Positions 20,001 to 26,440 of a DNA stretch of 40,208 nucleotides are shown piece by piece (position 1 is the stretch's first letter; each line of letters starts with the position of its first letter). The notes beneath the pieces were generated by a model. That model did not search any database. It had not been told where the DNA came from and was given only the letters and a program-made list of their open reading frames with translations. Origin of the DNA: a virus; IMG/VR virus record IMGVR_UViG_3300028920_000147, positions 1-40,208 of that record. One strand, written 5' to 3'. The position numbers and the translations under genes are program-made.

Positions 20001-22674
20001 TATAGAAAAGATGATCGTTAGTCCGGGAAACCTGACCGAAATAGCACCAACGGCTACAGAATTATACGAAAAGCAAATGATCGCTCATCCGATAATTGCG
20101 GAGTTTATGGATGCTGCTCGTGAAGAGATTGACAAAAATGCTCCTACGAAATGGATTGCTCCGGATATGCATGAAACGTACAAGAAGTATCTTGGGACCC
20201 ACGTTGGGAACATAGCTTGGAACGAAGAGGTGAATCACAGGGCAATGCAAATGAGAGGCAAGAAGTCTATAGAAAATTTGCTGAAGAAGAAGTTCAAAGA
20301 CGTAACAAAGGGTAAGAGCAAGCAGGAGCAAGAAGAGATTCAGACACAGCTGTTTAGGGCAGCGGAGGCTATTAAGGTGACAAAGGGTGGAGTCCCGGAA
20401 TTTGGTACTAGAGATTTTGCTATTGCAAGAAATAAGGAGGAGGAGGCAGGGTTGAAAGAAACCGGGTGGGAGTTTGTTAGGGAGATGGAGCAGGACGGAG
20501 AGACAGTGCAGCAGTATGCAAGAGCAAGATATACGCCGGAACAGGCAAAAGAAATATTTAAGTCTCTTTCTCCCGAAGGACAGAAGTTGGTAAAAGAATT
20601 TACAGCAGCCCGGCAAGAGGCGAAAGATTTTTTCAATCGGGAGGCGATCAAAGATGTGTACAAGGTAAACGGAGAGATAGAAGGGTGGGTGCATCATATG
20701 TTTGAAGAGGCTCCTCCTACTGGGAAACGGTTGCAATTTCGTAAAAAGAAGGCAGCAGCAAGAAAGAGAAGGACCGGCAAAGAGGGGTATGTAGAAGATT
20801 TCCAAAAGGCGATGACTAAGGCGTTGGTAGATTTGGAGAGTGAGCGGGTGTTTAACGAGTTTATTCAAAAGCAGTTTGCTCGTGTAAGCAAGCCTATTCC
20901 AGAAGGTGCGAAGCCGGACGAGGGGTGGATTGAGGTGCAGGGCAATTTGGGAAGAGGTGTAGGAGTTCAAGGGGATCTTCAGAAAACGGTTATTGTGGAT
21001 AAGGAAACCGGAAAGAAGTTTGTACCGAAATCTATCCGGTATCAAATGCCACGGGATATTTACAAGCGGTATCGGTTATGGATAGAGACGATTGACGAGA
21101 TGTCTAAAACGGCAAAGGTGTTTGATGCGGTAAACCGGTATTGGAGGATAAACGTATTGGCTCATCCGGGAACAGCAATGACGAACTTTTTCTCCGGTGG
21201 AATTCAATACAGTACCAAAGTATTAAACGATTTTTATACTGAGTTGTTGACTGGTAGGGTGAAATTTGAGCAGACCAGAAAGAACGTATTGGCAATGTTT
21301 CGGGTGTTGACACCCAAAGGGTGGGAGCAAGCTCCGGATTGGGTATACGGTGGACACCATAGCAACTTTTATGGTCAGTTTATGGCGGATAAAGATGTTT
21401 TGTATCGAGGTGTAGACTCGTATGCGGACGTTGCTCTTGCGTTTTTTGGAGGTATTGAGACGTATTGGAAGAAGGTTGTGTCTACGGCACACGATATTCA
21501 GACAGTACAAGGATTGGAAGATATGAGTCCAGACGGGTTGCGTGAGTTGAATCGGATGGAAAGGGATTTAATTGCACAGATTAACAACGAGGTGGATTTG
21601 TATGCCTATGATTATGATAACGTACCAACAGCGATTGACGATTGGTCCGACAAGGCGATTACCAGTGCTATTAAGCCATTTATTAAATATCCATATAAGT
21701 ATTTCAAGCACGTTTCGGGGATGGTTCATAAGGGGTTTGACCGTTCTCTTCCGTGGCAGGAGCGGGCTGCAAGTCTTTTGGCGGTGGGTACTATTATGGC
21801 GTTATATGCAGCGTTCAAGTATAGTCGAGACGATGAGCGGGAAACTCCGGAGGGATCAGAGCTAACTCCGGCTCGAATGTCGCCACGTGGTAGATTGTTT
21901 ATTGGAAAGGATGAAGATGGTCAGGAGATGTTTTTAAGGACGGCTAAGTACCCGTTTCTCAATATCGTTGACGCTGCGGACAATTTATTGAAAGGAAATC
22001 ACGAGGCGGTAGTGGATCAAGTTACGGATCAATTGGGGTCTATTGGTATGGTTGGTAATTTGGGATTGATCATGTTGGGGTACGAAAGTAAGTATGATAA
22101 GTATACTCCCAGAGAGATACAGATCGGAAACGAGCTATCCACACTTGTACCGGGGTTTCGTGTTTTGAATGACGTTTCCAGAGCGTTGGATCCTTTTAAG
22201 CGAAAGCAAGAGACGTTTTCACAGACGTTTACAAAGCTAATTCCGACCACAAACGAAGATTTGCAGGGGAAGTTTCATGGTTCGAAGCGGTCACAGCGGG
22301 TCCCGTTGGAGGGAGATATAGAGCCAGCTCCCGGAGAGACGAAAACGAGAACAACTACGGACGTAATATTGAAAAACTATTGGGAAGATATTCTTGCGGG
22401 TGCGTTATTGGGAACATATATTACTCGAATAGATCCGGATCAAGCAAAGGCGTTTCAGATTCGGGAGGAAAACAAGGAAGCAGATCGAAAAGAGGAGCAA
22501 GAAGAGTTAGAGGAGAAGGTACAAAATCAGAAATTGGATACGTCAAAGTTAAAGACATTGGAAAAGGCTCGCAAGAGTATGCGGGAAGAAGAGTGGAAAG
22601 AATCGGTATTGAGGTTGCAAAGAGAAGGGGTCATTGACGATAAGATTGTGGGGGAATTGGATTTATACCAGTAG
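14059..22674 (+). CDS. Giant polyvalent protein: two HExxH motifs, ART-like domain, membrane-type C-terminus
   Basis: A 2871-residue protein, over a fifth of the genome. The N-terminus is acidic and charged (about 1-130). Residues 350-480 contain hydrophobic helices. A first HExxH motif is HESFH at 1173-1177. An ART-like domain of the kind found in phage polyvalent proteins starts at LYHGTN (H1225). It continues with YGWGIYLTD (1254-1262) and appears to end near FNYVVYSGDVLKV (about 1678-1690), with a long coiled-coil insertion at about 1390-1480. A second zincin motif is HELGH at 1913-1917, with a candidate third ligand in the downstream PEELFARF segment. The C-terminal third includes a HPGTAMTNFFSG segment, hydrophobic helices and a Lys/Glu tail. 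Polyvalent proteins in phages and conjugative elements are injected with DNA and act on host targets; that role here is inferred. Confidence 0.85.
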   Translation: MAFDYSSGSYSEWKRRKGEEEDEDVELYEGGEGFNYESGSYDDYKKYRSALESGKIEDPEIETPSQKAKRELKEKEKQKKEEEEGKSWLDKLADIGRGLGKKAIEYGKEAIKPSFWLGEEEEDFEEKREKRYQGEIIKPEAIEMPDAQYEAAVYGVQHELYKVGLTQKKYRDLLKRIDEFDGSDQEWRDLTREVFESGFGGSEFKEIAGDTNEEEYQKILEIASQGKPDARGKKSMKVLIERANDTANKSAEIYAEFLGLDPIETGFLRNFAEGLLKKENIPFVGTAYKIQQVIADYGIAKTLEKKLDSGEELTEEEQSYYSNLIADKVDPLIDKGKGATAGSGVAASTAMMIEFAITAGMSSSVRQGIEKKILGEVAEESTKSFVQKSGAKLLGMLGGAGARTATIGVPGVAKGTIERMTPEMELAFGDEGELILKELDNTSTEFTDAFLRSLASTYTEYAIEEIPGEIIDDTLGYTKRAVLAQFAEKKGITTAKGLTAAVAKVGGWNGLLTEILEEELQYYADANIDNTEWKNPFTTEEGQDRFIEEAVQIGLIQTGFSTAGAVEKGLSKAAGIAPEGPGLEALPLTEVEQAKADMTKGRSYDQQLDQVEAIVNRGAEAMGVEGYARLLKLRGEVDSETQTGQFDTFMEMYKKALTPEQVKSAEQMVDTVEMDNELGRGTKTFVDSVLGIIPSPREPIARPAKEAAAKYGEVKPVEEVDMETMKREARFGTYSPYSQMNNIDQLKAVIAGTKPAFLSDVRVSEKGWQKRFEKPMEPSGISAAKEISPRLLEMTKAADLPYRIIDDLLLVGKDQQSLDRLVKAFEKMDAKEEGLALGYIDVEKGKSRRVSKPVSEEPSQPDEKKKVAKKAETIGERIERKMGKKADVMTPKGVLDLSEAELNTLSTVVGNIQEGISQPKRRLFSGGQNMVEGVGYPDFISDQYRSKRVLSVVVNSFVNGTVPKKGTYAHEAYMEVINQVVGTKAEAKPKKKAAKKVTKAIPIAIPEGYTFKKEKGYVVEDTYFTGIGEPIKIGEEIDMNFAGGPADMPAPWTLEKADNYFSTVGYSNEVRITVKAANGKEMTFDTASVYSPFGKEHDKYFDRFLKGEVESSQPDGKPDEKVMELSKKYFGDQNVGVMERILTPEGQNILGKYEKGWIDITKGQGDPAGSFDHESFHRAFRLFATPEQRKRMLDTTIERYGEEYLRKKFGRPQSLAKYRIGNLYHGTNATFSKPDTRFIRSREGKDIGEGRQAYGWGIYLTDIKGVAKEYAKNAARKHTDINIPYDKVHSAFSVVETDPKSGDIVRSYSLAQFDRYDPFVESLIGEISNATNAYTGKGEDLGSKSYEWVKKKNMTKYIEAVREDTKERLTDKVELLDDWLLGNRDTIKADTAEVGKWKKDLKGLSKELKKAEADLVGFQNQRDSLKLGSPKDVRERINVQVENAKGFMSQTKRKISQAKAKVEELERAIAVEKDWTKQWTQQRTDLLAALKYADQVQIILNSDINPFEAVRKEMANRNLYRFSIDPGEISQEDVLVYNSVNSKWLNSRLRRQQKRIKRDLKSEFGVDIEKLDSSQAAIGSYVGARAKAAQDAYRHLMKRDFADTTHTISIYRSLEVLFEELSRTDMASKLDKYVQTRKDGVRHADADMITSLWLLDKGFVGHKYPTGSTRRGQRGRYRFNYVVYSGDVLKVESHAKYRGMDMQGASLYDLAEEQLAEDFVNYAKNARMAKSLDSETKKFFDQLLEFLRKLLEGSDEIQAFYKSLESGEFAARRAEIEETERLEKEADTLSEEEVLIDQDKDELLGLAGEIFTAPETSGTFFLPRNSRTKELTDSIMPVTNPEGLRVRIEQLNKFAQSQGILRKAGGVTSRKAAGQFVPPGESKARRFVAPEGEVRMKADYIANPEQYMGVLAHELGHGQEYAVTGTVGKKMYEMFGKDLSENTKDTIHSELVAITKELEGVDNYNKRHKYFSKPEELFARFIEKMIVSPGNLTEIAPTATELYEKQMIAHPIIAEFMDAAREEIDKNAPTKWIAPDMHETYKKYLGTHVGNIAWNEEVNHRAMQMRGKKSIENLLKKKFKDVTKGKSKQEQEEIQTQLFRAAEAIKVTKGGVPEFGTRDFAIARNKEEEAGLKETGWEFVREMEQDGETVQQYARARYTPEQAKEIFKSLSPEGQKLVKEFTAARQEAKDFFNREAIKDVYKVNGEIEGWVHHMFEEAPPTGKRLQFRKKKAAARKRRTGKEGYVEDFQKAMTKALVDLESERVFNEFIQKQFARVSKPIPEGAKPDEGWIEVQGNLGRGVGVQGDLQKTVIVDKETGKKFVPKSIRYQMPRDIYKRYRLWIETIDEMSKTAKVFDAVNRYWRINVLAHPGTAMTNFFSGGIQYSTKVLNDFYTELLTGRVKFEQTRKNVLAMFRVLTPKGWEQAPDWVYGGHHSNFYGQFMADKDVLYRGVDSYADVALAFFGGIETYWKKVVSTAHDIQTVQGLEDMSPDGLRELNRMERDLIAQINNEVDLYAYDYDNVPTAIDDWSDKAITSAIKPFIKYPYKYFKHVSGMVHKGFDRSLPWQERAASLLAVGTIMALYAAFKYSRDDERETPEGSELTPARMSPRGRLFIGKDEDGQEMFLRTAKYPFLNIVDAADNLLKGNHEAVVDQVTDQLGSIGMVGNLGLIMLGYESKYDKYTPREIQIGNELSTLVPGFRVLNDVSRALDPFKRKQETFSQTFTKLIPTTNEDLQGKFHGSKRSQRVPLEGDIEPAPGETKTRTTTDVILKNYWEDILAGALLGTYITRIDPDQAKAFQIREENKEADRKEEQEELEEKVQNQKLDTSKLKTLEKARKSMREEEWKESVLRLQREGVIDDKIVGELDLYQ

Positions 22675-22736
22675 TAGAAAAGGGTATAATAAAAAGAATA
22701 TCAAAACGATTTTAATTTTAGTTTGATAATCAGCAG

Positions 22737-23096
22737 ATGGGGTGTAGTATGACGGACGATGAAATACAAAGAATATATGAAAACGAGAAGAATATAGCGG
22801 TCATTTTGACAACACTTAGGAATACCAACGAGATGTTGTGTCAAATCCGGGACAATCACCTAGTGCATTTGTCATCTGACATGAATACCATAAAAATTGA
22901 GATGAGGGATTTTAGAGAAAACCTCTCAGCTAAGATAGAGTCTGAAATAAAAGAACTAAGAAAGGAAATTGATGAGATTGAGCGGGTACAAGATAAGCAA
23001 TCGCCACTAATGAAATGGGGTGAAAAGATAGTTGAAACGATTTTAATTGCAGTTATTGTCGGTATATTGGTGTTGCTTGGAATCGGCAAGCTGTAG
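22737..23096 (+). CDS. Coiled-coil protein with C-terminal membrane helix (holin/spanin-like)
   Basis: A 119-residue protein. Residues about 15-85 are coiled coil. A single hydrophobic segment (ILIAVIVGILVLLGIGKL) closes the protein, preceded by KWGEKIVET. The topology, cytoplasmic coil plus C-terminal anchor, resembles haemolysin XhlA-type lysis proteins, which partner with holins. It lies two genes upstream of the amidase. ATG 22749 (MTDDEIQ) is an alternative start, since 22737 has no Shine-Dalgarno. A TATAAT sits upstream at 22685-22690. Confidence 0.7.
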   Translation: MGCSMTDDEIQRIYENEKNIAVILTTLRNTNEMLCQIRDNHLVHLSSDMNTIKIEMRDFRENLSAKIESEIKELRKEIDEIERVQDKQSPLMKWGEKIVETILIAVIVGILVLLGIGKL

Positions 23097-23100
23097 GGGG

Positions 23101-23108
23101 TCTAATTT
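23101..23108 (+). promoter_or_regulatory. TCTAATTT box deciding the start at 23122
   Basis: The box is 21 nt before the ATG at 23122 and begins four bases after the previous stop. Confidence 0.45.
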
Positions 23109-23121
23109 AAGCGAAAATAAT

Positions 23122-23328
23122 ATGGCTATACTAGAGATACCCAACGGGGTGAAAAGGGATGTTCGGAGGGAAGGGGAGCTTCTAGAGAGGAAAAGAGAGC
23201 TGGTCAGTGATGACAAATGGAAGCCGGCTAAGGGAGCAGGAATGATTCCGGAAGATGAGTGGAAGCAATACTCACCCGAAAGTAAGGACGAATTGGATTA
23301 CGAGAAAGGAGCGGGTGATGACGTGTAG
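23122..23328 (+). CDS. Small charged protein upstream of the endolysin
   Basis: A 68-residue hydrophilic protein (MAILEIPNGVKRDVRREGEL at the start, acidic end). The start at 23122 is preferred over an earlier in-frame ATG at 23047, which overlaps the membrane gene, because of the upstream box. Its end overlaps the start of the amidase gene, and the amidase Shine-Dalgarno (AGGAG) lies inside it. No family recognised; possibly a lysis accessory. Confidence 0.55.
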   Translation: MAILEIPNGVKRDVRREGELLERKRELVSDDKWKPAKGAGMIPEDEWKQYSPESKDELDYEKGAGDDV

Positions 23329-24403
23329 AGATGGTCATGCAACAGCAAAGACTTCTATTGTTATGCATCATGCGGTAAGCGATGACATGGTGAATTGGTC
23401 CGATTATCGAGTGCAAAAATGGTTTAGCGATGTTGGAAGAAACCGGGGATATGCGGGAGTTGCTCATTCGTATCATTGCGATCCTTCGGGGAGTTGGGAA
23501 AGTTTTGCTCAGGCGCAGTATTGTTTACACCGATATACAAATGACGGGAATAAATATGGGTGGCGACTTACTCAGTTGATAAAGGATCCATTTCAAAATG
23601 CTTGTTGGCACGCAAGTAATTGGACCATTAACAAAAGTTCTATCGGAATAGAAACGGCTGGAAATTTCGTTTCGAAACGGCTTGACGAGAAGGCACTTAT
23701 GCTTATTGCCGATACGTTTCGATATTGGGACAAGAATCTTAATGGTGGGTTACAGATATATGGTCACAGACAATTTGCAGCTACCGCCTGTCCGGGATTG
23801 ATCTTTGAGCAAATTCCCGCTTTGATAGATATGTTTAACAACCCGGACAAGTGGAACAAGAAGTTGTTTCCCGCTCCTTCTCCTCCGCCGGTAAATGATA
23901 ATTTATATAAGGTTCGAAAGGGTGGGAAGCAAATTGGGGCGTACAAGATACGGGATAATGCTTTCGACAAATGGTATACTGAGAAGGCGAGTCAAGTATT
24001 GTATAACGGGAAAGATTTAACTTCTGTATTTAGGGCAGAGATGAATGTTTTAGAAAAGAAAATAGACGAACTTGAGGGTAAAGTAAACGAAAAAGAGACG
24101 GCTGTAGAGAAGTGTATTATAGATAAGGGAAAGTTGTCGGAAAAGGCAGACGAGTTGTCCGGGCAGGTGGACGATCTCAACAAGGCGAATCAAAAGCGAA
24201 TTGATAATATCAATGAAATGAAGGGGGTGTTTAATTATTTGGGAACGGACGTTGAGTTTGTAGAGTATTTGGAAGATTACAAAACGAAGTGTGAGAGCGA
24301 AGCTCATCCACCAGACGTAGACGGTATTGTAAAGAGGTTTCTTGACTGGTTGTTGTCTTTGTTTAAGAAAGACACTGATTCCGGAGCAGACTCTTCGGAA
24401 TAA
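23318..24403 (+). CDS. N-acetylmuramoyl-L-alanine amidase endolysin
   Basis: A 361-residue protein. Residues about 10-185 are an Amidase_2-type zinc amidase, which cuts the bond between N-acetylmuramic acid and L-Ala in peptidoglycan. Visible landmarks are VMHHAV (H17/H18), SSIGIETAGN (E112) and GHRQFAATACPG (H150 and C158). A linker and a charged region follow (about 205-235). Then comes a coiled coil (about 245-310; DELEGKVNEKE, ELSGQVDDLNK) and a short C-terminal amphipathic/hydrophobic helix (VKRFLDWLLSLFKK). The tail could target the membrane or anchor the enzyme. The start at 23318 is set by AGGAG seven bases upstream; earlier in-frame residues overlap the previous gene. Lysis neighbours on both sides support the role. 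Confidence 0.88.
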   Translation: MTCRDGHATAKTSIVMHHAVSDDMVNWSDYRVQKWFSDVGRNRGYAGVAHSYHCDPSGSWESFAQAQYCLHRYTNDGNKYGWRLTQLIKDPFQNACWHASNWTINKSSIGIETAGNFVSKRLDEKALMLIADTFRYWDKNLNGGLQIYGHRQFAATACPGLIFEQIPALIDMFNNPDKWNKKLFPAPSPPPVNDNLYKVRKGGKQIGAYKIRDNAFDKWYTEKASQVLYNGKDLTSVFRAEMNVLEKKIDELEGKVNEKETAVEKCIIDKGKLSEKADELSGQVDDLNKANQKRIDNINEMKGVFNYLGTDVEFVEYLEDYKTKCESEAHPPDVDGIVKRFLDWLLSLFKKDTDSGADSSE

Positions 24404-24419
24404 AATAATTGGGAGGGTT

Positions 24420-24587
24420 ATGTTACCTCCTAAAAAAACTCGGACGTTTTGGAAAAGCCAATTTAGATTATCAAGAGAGAGGGAGGAAATGTGGGGACAC
24501 ATATTTGATATATTTTTTTACGGTGGAGCGATTGCCTTCATCGTTGGAACGATAGGAAAAATAATTTTATCAGTTTTATTTCGATGA
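24420..24587 (+). CDS. Small membrane protein (holin-like)
   Basis: A 55-residue protein from ATG 24420, preceded by GGGAGGG. A basic N-terminus (PPKKTRTFWKSQFRLSRERE) is followed by one membrane segment (IFDIFFYGGAIAFIVGTIG). Its stop overlaps the next start (ATGA). The size, topology and position between endolysin and a second membrane gene suggest a holin or holin partner. Confidence 0.6.
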   Translation: MLPPKKTRTFWKSQFRLSREREEMWGHIFDIFFYGGAIAFIVGTIGKIILSVLFR

Positions 24588-24826
24588 AAATAAGCGAGCC
24601 AGTTAAGAAAGCGTTGATGGAGGGGCTGCGGATCCTTGCGATTGCGGTTGTCGCCGGAGTAATACTTGTTGGTGGGGCGTATGTTGCAGAGGCAGATCTT
24701 TCCCCGGAGTGGGTATCTGTATGGGGGGTAGTTGTGTTGCTTCTCAAAGCGATTGATAAATATTTGCACGAGTTGGGGAAGGAAAAAGAAAGCGACAGTT
24801 TAGTTCGTGGTCTTACCCGGTTTTAG
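24584..24826 (+). CDS. Putative holin
   Basis: An 80-residue protein with two hydrophobic segments (LRILAIAVVAGVILVGGAYV and VSVWGVVVLLLKAI) and a charged C-terminus (HELGKEKESD). This is typical of small two-helix phage holins, which open the membrane to let the endolysin reach the wall. It starts on an ATGA overlap with the previous gene. It is the last gene before the non-coding kilobase. Confidence 0.7.
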   Translation: MKISEPVKKALMEGLRILAIAVVAGVILVGGAYVAEADLSPEWVSVWGVVVLLLKAIDKYLHELGKEKESDSLVRGLTRF

Positions 24827-24881
24827 AACATAGATATTGGCGATATTTTTTGATATTATAAATAGTGCCGTCAGGCAATTT

Positions 24882-24904
24882 TCACCCGAAAGGAGGTGAT
24901 CTTT
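24882..24904 (+). promoter_or_regulatory. Extended Shine-Dalgarno with self-pairing arm
   Basis: GAAAGGAGGTGATC (24888-24901 with flanks) is complementary to about 14 bases of a typical bacterial 16S rRNA 3' end, far more than a normal site. TCACC (24882-24886) can pair with GGTGA (24895-24899) and hide part of it. It lies just before the 32-codon ORF. Confidence 0.6.
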
Positions 24905-25003
24905 ATGTTGATGCTGATGGCAGAGGGTAACGAGGCAGGGTGCGAGAGCGGACACACCGGCGAGACGGCTGATGCGACCAGTGCCGAGGCAGACACCACC
25001 TAG
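24905..25003 (+). CDS. Possible 32-residue peptide with extreme Shine-Dalgarno
   Basis: ATG 24905 to TAG 25001-25003 encodes a peptide beginning MLMLMAEGNEAGCESGHTGE. It is acidic, with one Cys, one His and several Thr/Ala. It is too short to judge by length, but the upstream signal is the strongest ribosome site in the window, a few bases before the ATG. Part of the frame pairs with sequence just after the stop (24926-24933 with 25010-25017), so the same bases may be RNA structure instead. It could be a leader peptide, a small effector peptide or a chance ORF in a structured RNA. Confidence 0.4.
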   Translation: MLMLMAEGNEAGCESGHTGETADATSAEADTT

Positions 25004-25017
25004 ATCCTATCGTTACC

Positions 25018-25092
25018 GCTAGGGGAGATACACACTTCGTAGACTCGCTGAGCATTGTATGTTCGCCGGCTCTCTTCTGTATCTCTCCTAGC
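25018..25092 (+). other. 15-bp inverted repeat enclosing about 45 nt
   Basis: The arms 25018-25032 and 25078-25092 are complementary over 15 positions with one G-U pair (CTAGGGGAGATACA against TGTATCTCTCCTAG, plus an outer G-C). The unit is 75 nt long but is not a tRNA: the terminal stem is far too long and there is no standard T-arm. GAGC and GCTC inside it can form a further small hairpin. Confidence 0.65.
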
Positions 25093-25176
25093 CCTCTCTT
25101 TGTTTTCCCTTCGATGGAATTCTATTTTAAGTAGATACCGGGATTATTGTTTTGAATCCTTGTTTAAGAGGAGGTG

Positions 25177-25206
25177 TTGACACCGGTTGGTGTTGTTCTG
25201 TATGCT
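25177..25206 (+). promoter_or_regulatory. Sigma70-type promoter candidate
   Basis: TTGACA at 25177-25182, an 18-nt spacer, then TATGCT at 25201-25206. It points into the structured region. Confidence 0.5.
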
Positions 25207-25244
25207 GTAAGGTATGGATGGAATCACCCAAAAATTTTCCGAAA

Positions 25245-25275
25245 TTGCCAAATATTTTCCCAAATACGGTATAAT
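25245..25275 (+). promoter_or_regulatory. Promoter candidate inside the non-coding region
   Basis: TTGCCA (25245-25250), a 19-nt spacer and a perfect TATAAT (25270-25275). The spacing is longer than ideal. A transcript would begin near 25282 and run through the hairpins listed for the non-coding region. Confidence 0.4.
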
Positions 25276-25822
25276 GGGTTACATATCGTGTGATTCCTCC
25301 ATATATCCTCGATATATTCCAGTCGGTACAACGATTGCGAAAGCGAATTACCTTCGTGGTAGTTCGCTGTTCAATTTTTTCCACACAAATTACCTGCGGG
25401 TCAATTGTGTTATGCAAAGGTTCTCCAATATGCTACTCAATTTGATATTCCATCCTAGATATAATGTCGCAAGGGAGTTCAAAGATCATTAAGCGACCAA
25501 CAAATAAGCCCAAACTGTTCTAGGCGGTAGGATGATCTGCTATCTGATGCGCTCAAGACAGCAATCTTGAGTCCAGAAACATCTGTATGATAACATCAGT
25601 ATAGTCTTGAATGGAGGGATAAAGGTAACGTATGTGCCTCCCTCTCCCGGACGTTGTACGTTCCGGCTGAAGTCATACGTGAGGTGTTCGGAGATACAAC
25701 CGGAAAAAACATCAACAGCGATTGACGCTTGAATTCTCTACTTTACTTGATGGGGAGACTATCTTTCTTGTCCTAAACATCTGTAGTAATAACCGGGTTT
25801 TATTTTTACATTAGATCTGCCT

Positions 25823-26068
25823 ATGTACAAACTTGACCCTCCGCCCAAAGGTTTATCCTTTGAGGAAAAATGTAATATTTATCGACAGCTTATTGGGGGG
25901 CATGAGGTGAAGTGTGAAGAAAAAACGAGCGAGCCGGAAGTTGAAGATGAGTATCCGAAAATCATAGAAAAGGATGGATATAGAATTAAGATCGAAATGC
26001 GTGAGGTAAGTAGGATTGTAGACGGCAGGAAAGAGGTCTTTTTCCGCAAGATAGCAACACTTTGTTAG
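25823..26068 (+). CDS. Hypothetical small acidic/basic protein
   Basis: An 81-residue hydrophilic protein (MYKLDPPPKGLSFEEKCNIY at the start; a beta-like YRIKIEMREVSRIVDGRKEV near the end). It is the first gene after the non-coding region, and a sigma70-type promoter follows its stop. No clear Shine-Dalgarno. No family recognised. Confidence 0.55.
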   Translation: MYKLDPPPKGLSFEEKCNIYRQLIGGHEVKCEEKTSEPEVEDEYPKIIEKDGYRIKIEMREVSRIVDGRKEVFFRKIATLC

Positions 26069-26084
26069 TATTTTCTTTTTGTGT

Positions 26085-26113
26085 TTGACACCATTGAATC
26101 CTTGTGGTATAAC
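26085..26113 (+). promoter_or_regulatory. Sigma70-type promoter of the early region
   Basis: TTGACA (26085-26090), exactly 17 nt, then TATAAC (26108-26113). It is the best consensus promoter seen in the window and lies about 50 bases before the gene at 26165, which also has a Shine-Dalgarno (AAAGGA). Confidence 0.75.
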
Positions 26114-26164
26114 TTGGGGTACAGGGGGAATCCCTACGATATAAATTAAAAGAAAGGATGCGTC

Positions 26165-26440
26165 ATGGTGGAGTATTCAACCGGAAATCTCGTGACGGCT
26201 GCTTGCCTTTGGTTACATGGTGAACGGCTTGTTCGAGTAGACACTGAGGGTAGGCTTTGTTTGTTCGTGTTCGAACAGACGGACAACCTTCAATCTGTTG
26301 TCGGTGAGGTGCGTGACAAGCAAATGAAGGTGGAGCCTACTGCGTTTGCAGGTGCGTTGCGTGAGATTAAAGCGCAAATGTACAAGGCGTTGGGTCCGGA
26401 TGGTAAGCAGGAGCAAAACGTCCCAAGTAATCCCAAGTAG
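26165..26440 (+). CDS. Small conserved-looking protein (DUF5659-like pattern)
   Basis: A 91-residue protein. The N-terminal part (TGNLVTAACLWLHGERLVRV) and the central FVFEQTDN pattern, followed by a helix (AFAGALREIKAQMYKAL), resemble small phage/bacterial proteins of the DUF5659 type. This is a similarity by eye only. It is the first gene behind the strong promoter at 26085, so probably expressed early. Its last codons run into a four-copy 10-base repeat (26421-26460). Its neighbour downstream is the SSB-like gene. Confidence 0.65.
   Translation: MVEYSTGNLVTAACLWLHGERLVRVDTEGRLCLFVFEQTDNLQSVVGEVRDKQMKVEPTAFAGALREIKAQMYKALGPDGKQEQNVPSNPK

Larger units (their letters stand above)
24827..25822 (+). 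ncRNA. Non-coding, densely structured region; candidate large ncRNA(s)
   Basis: About 1 kb without a convincing long gene, unlike the tight packing elsewhere. Clear complementary arms are: 24926-24933 with 25010-25017 (8 bp); 25018-25032 with 25078-25092 (15 bp); 25342-25352 with 25358-25368 (11 bp); 25383-25388 with 25405-25410 plus an inner 3-bp stem; 25451-25457 with 25528-25534 (7 bp), which competes with 25483-25489 and 25532-25538 (7 bp); 25552-25558 with 25565-25571 (7 bp); 25628-25634 with 25674-25680 (7 bp) enclosing 25647-25666. Two promoter-like elements lie at 25177-25206 and 25245-25275. Phages carry large ornate RNAs such as GOLLD and ROOL, but no match to a known class is claimed. 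The strand is inferred from the flanking genes. Confidence 0.5.

Noticed and set aside
20062-21045. 327-codon minus-strand frame inside the giant gene
   Set aside because: Its product is Leu/Arg/Ser-rich low-complexity sequence antisense to a clear coding region; all other convincing genes are on the + strand.
25018-25092. tRNA gene (75 nt, closed by a stem)
   Set aside because: The terminal stem is 15 bp instead of 7, and there is no T-arm, D-arm or anticodon arrangement.
25214-25492. 92-codon open frame in the non-coding gap
   Set aside because: It crosses three strong hairpins, has no ribosome site or recognisable pattern, and its length is unremarkable for AT-rich sequence.
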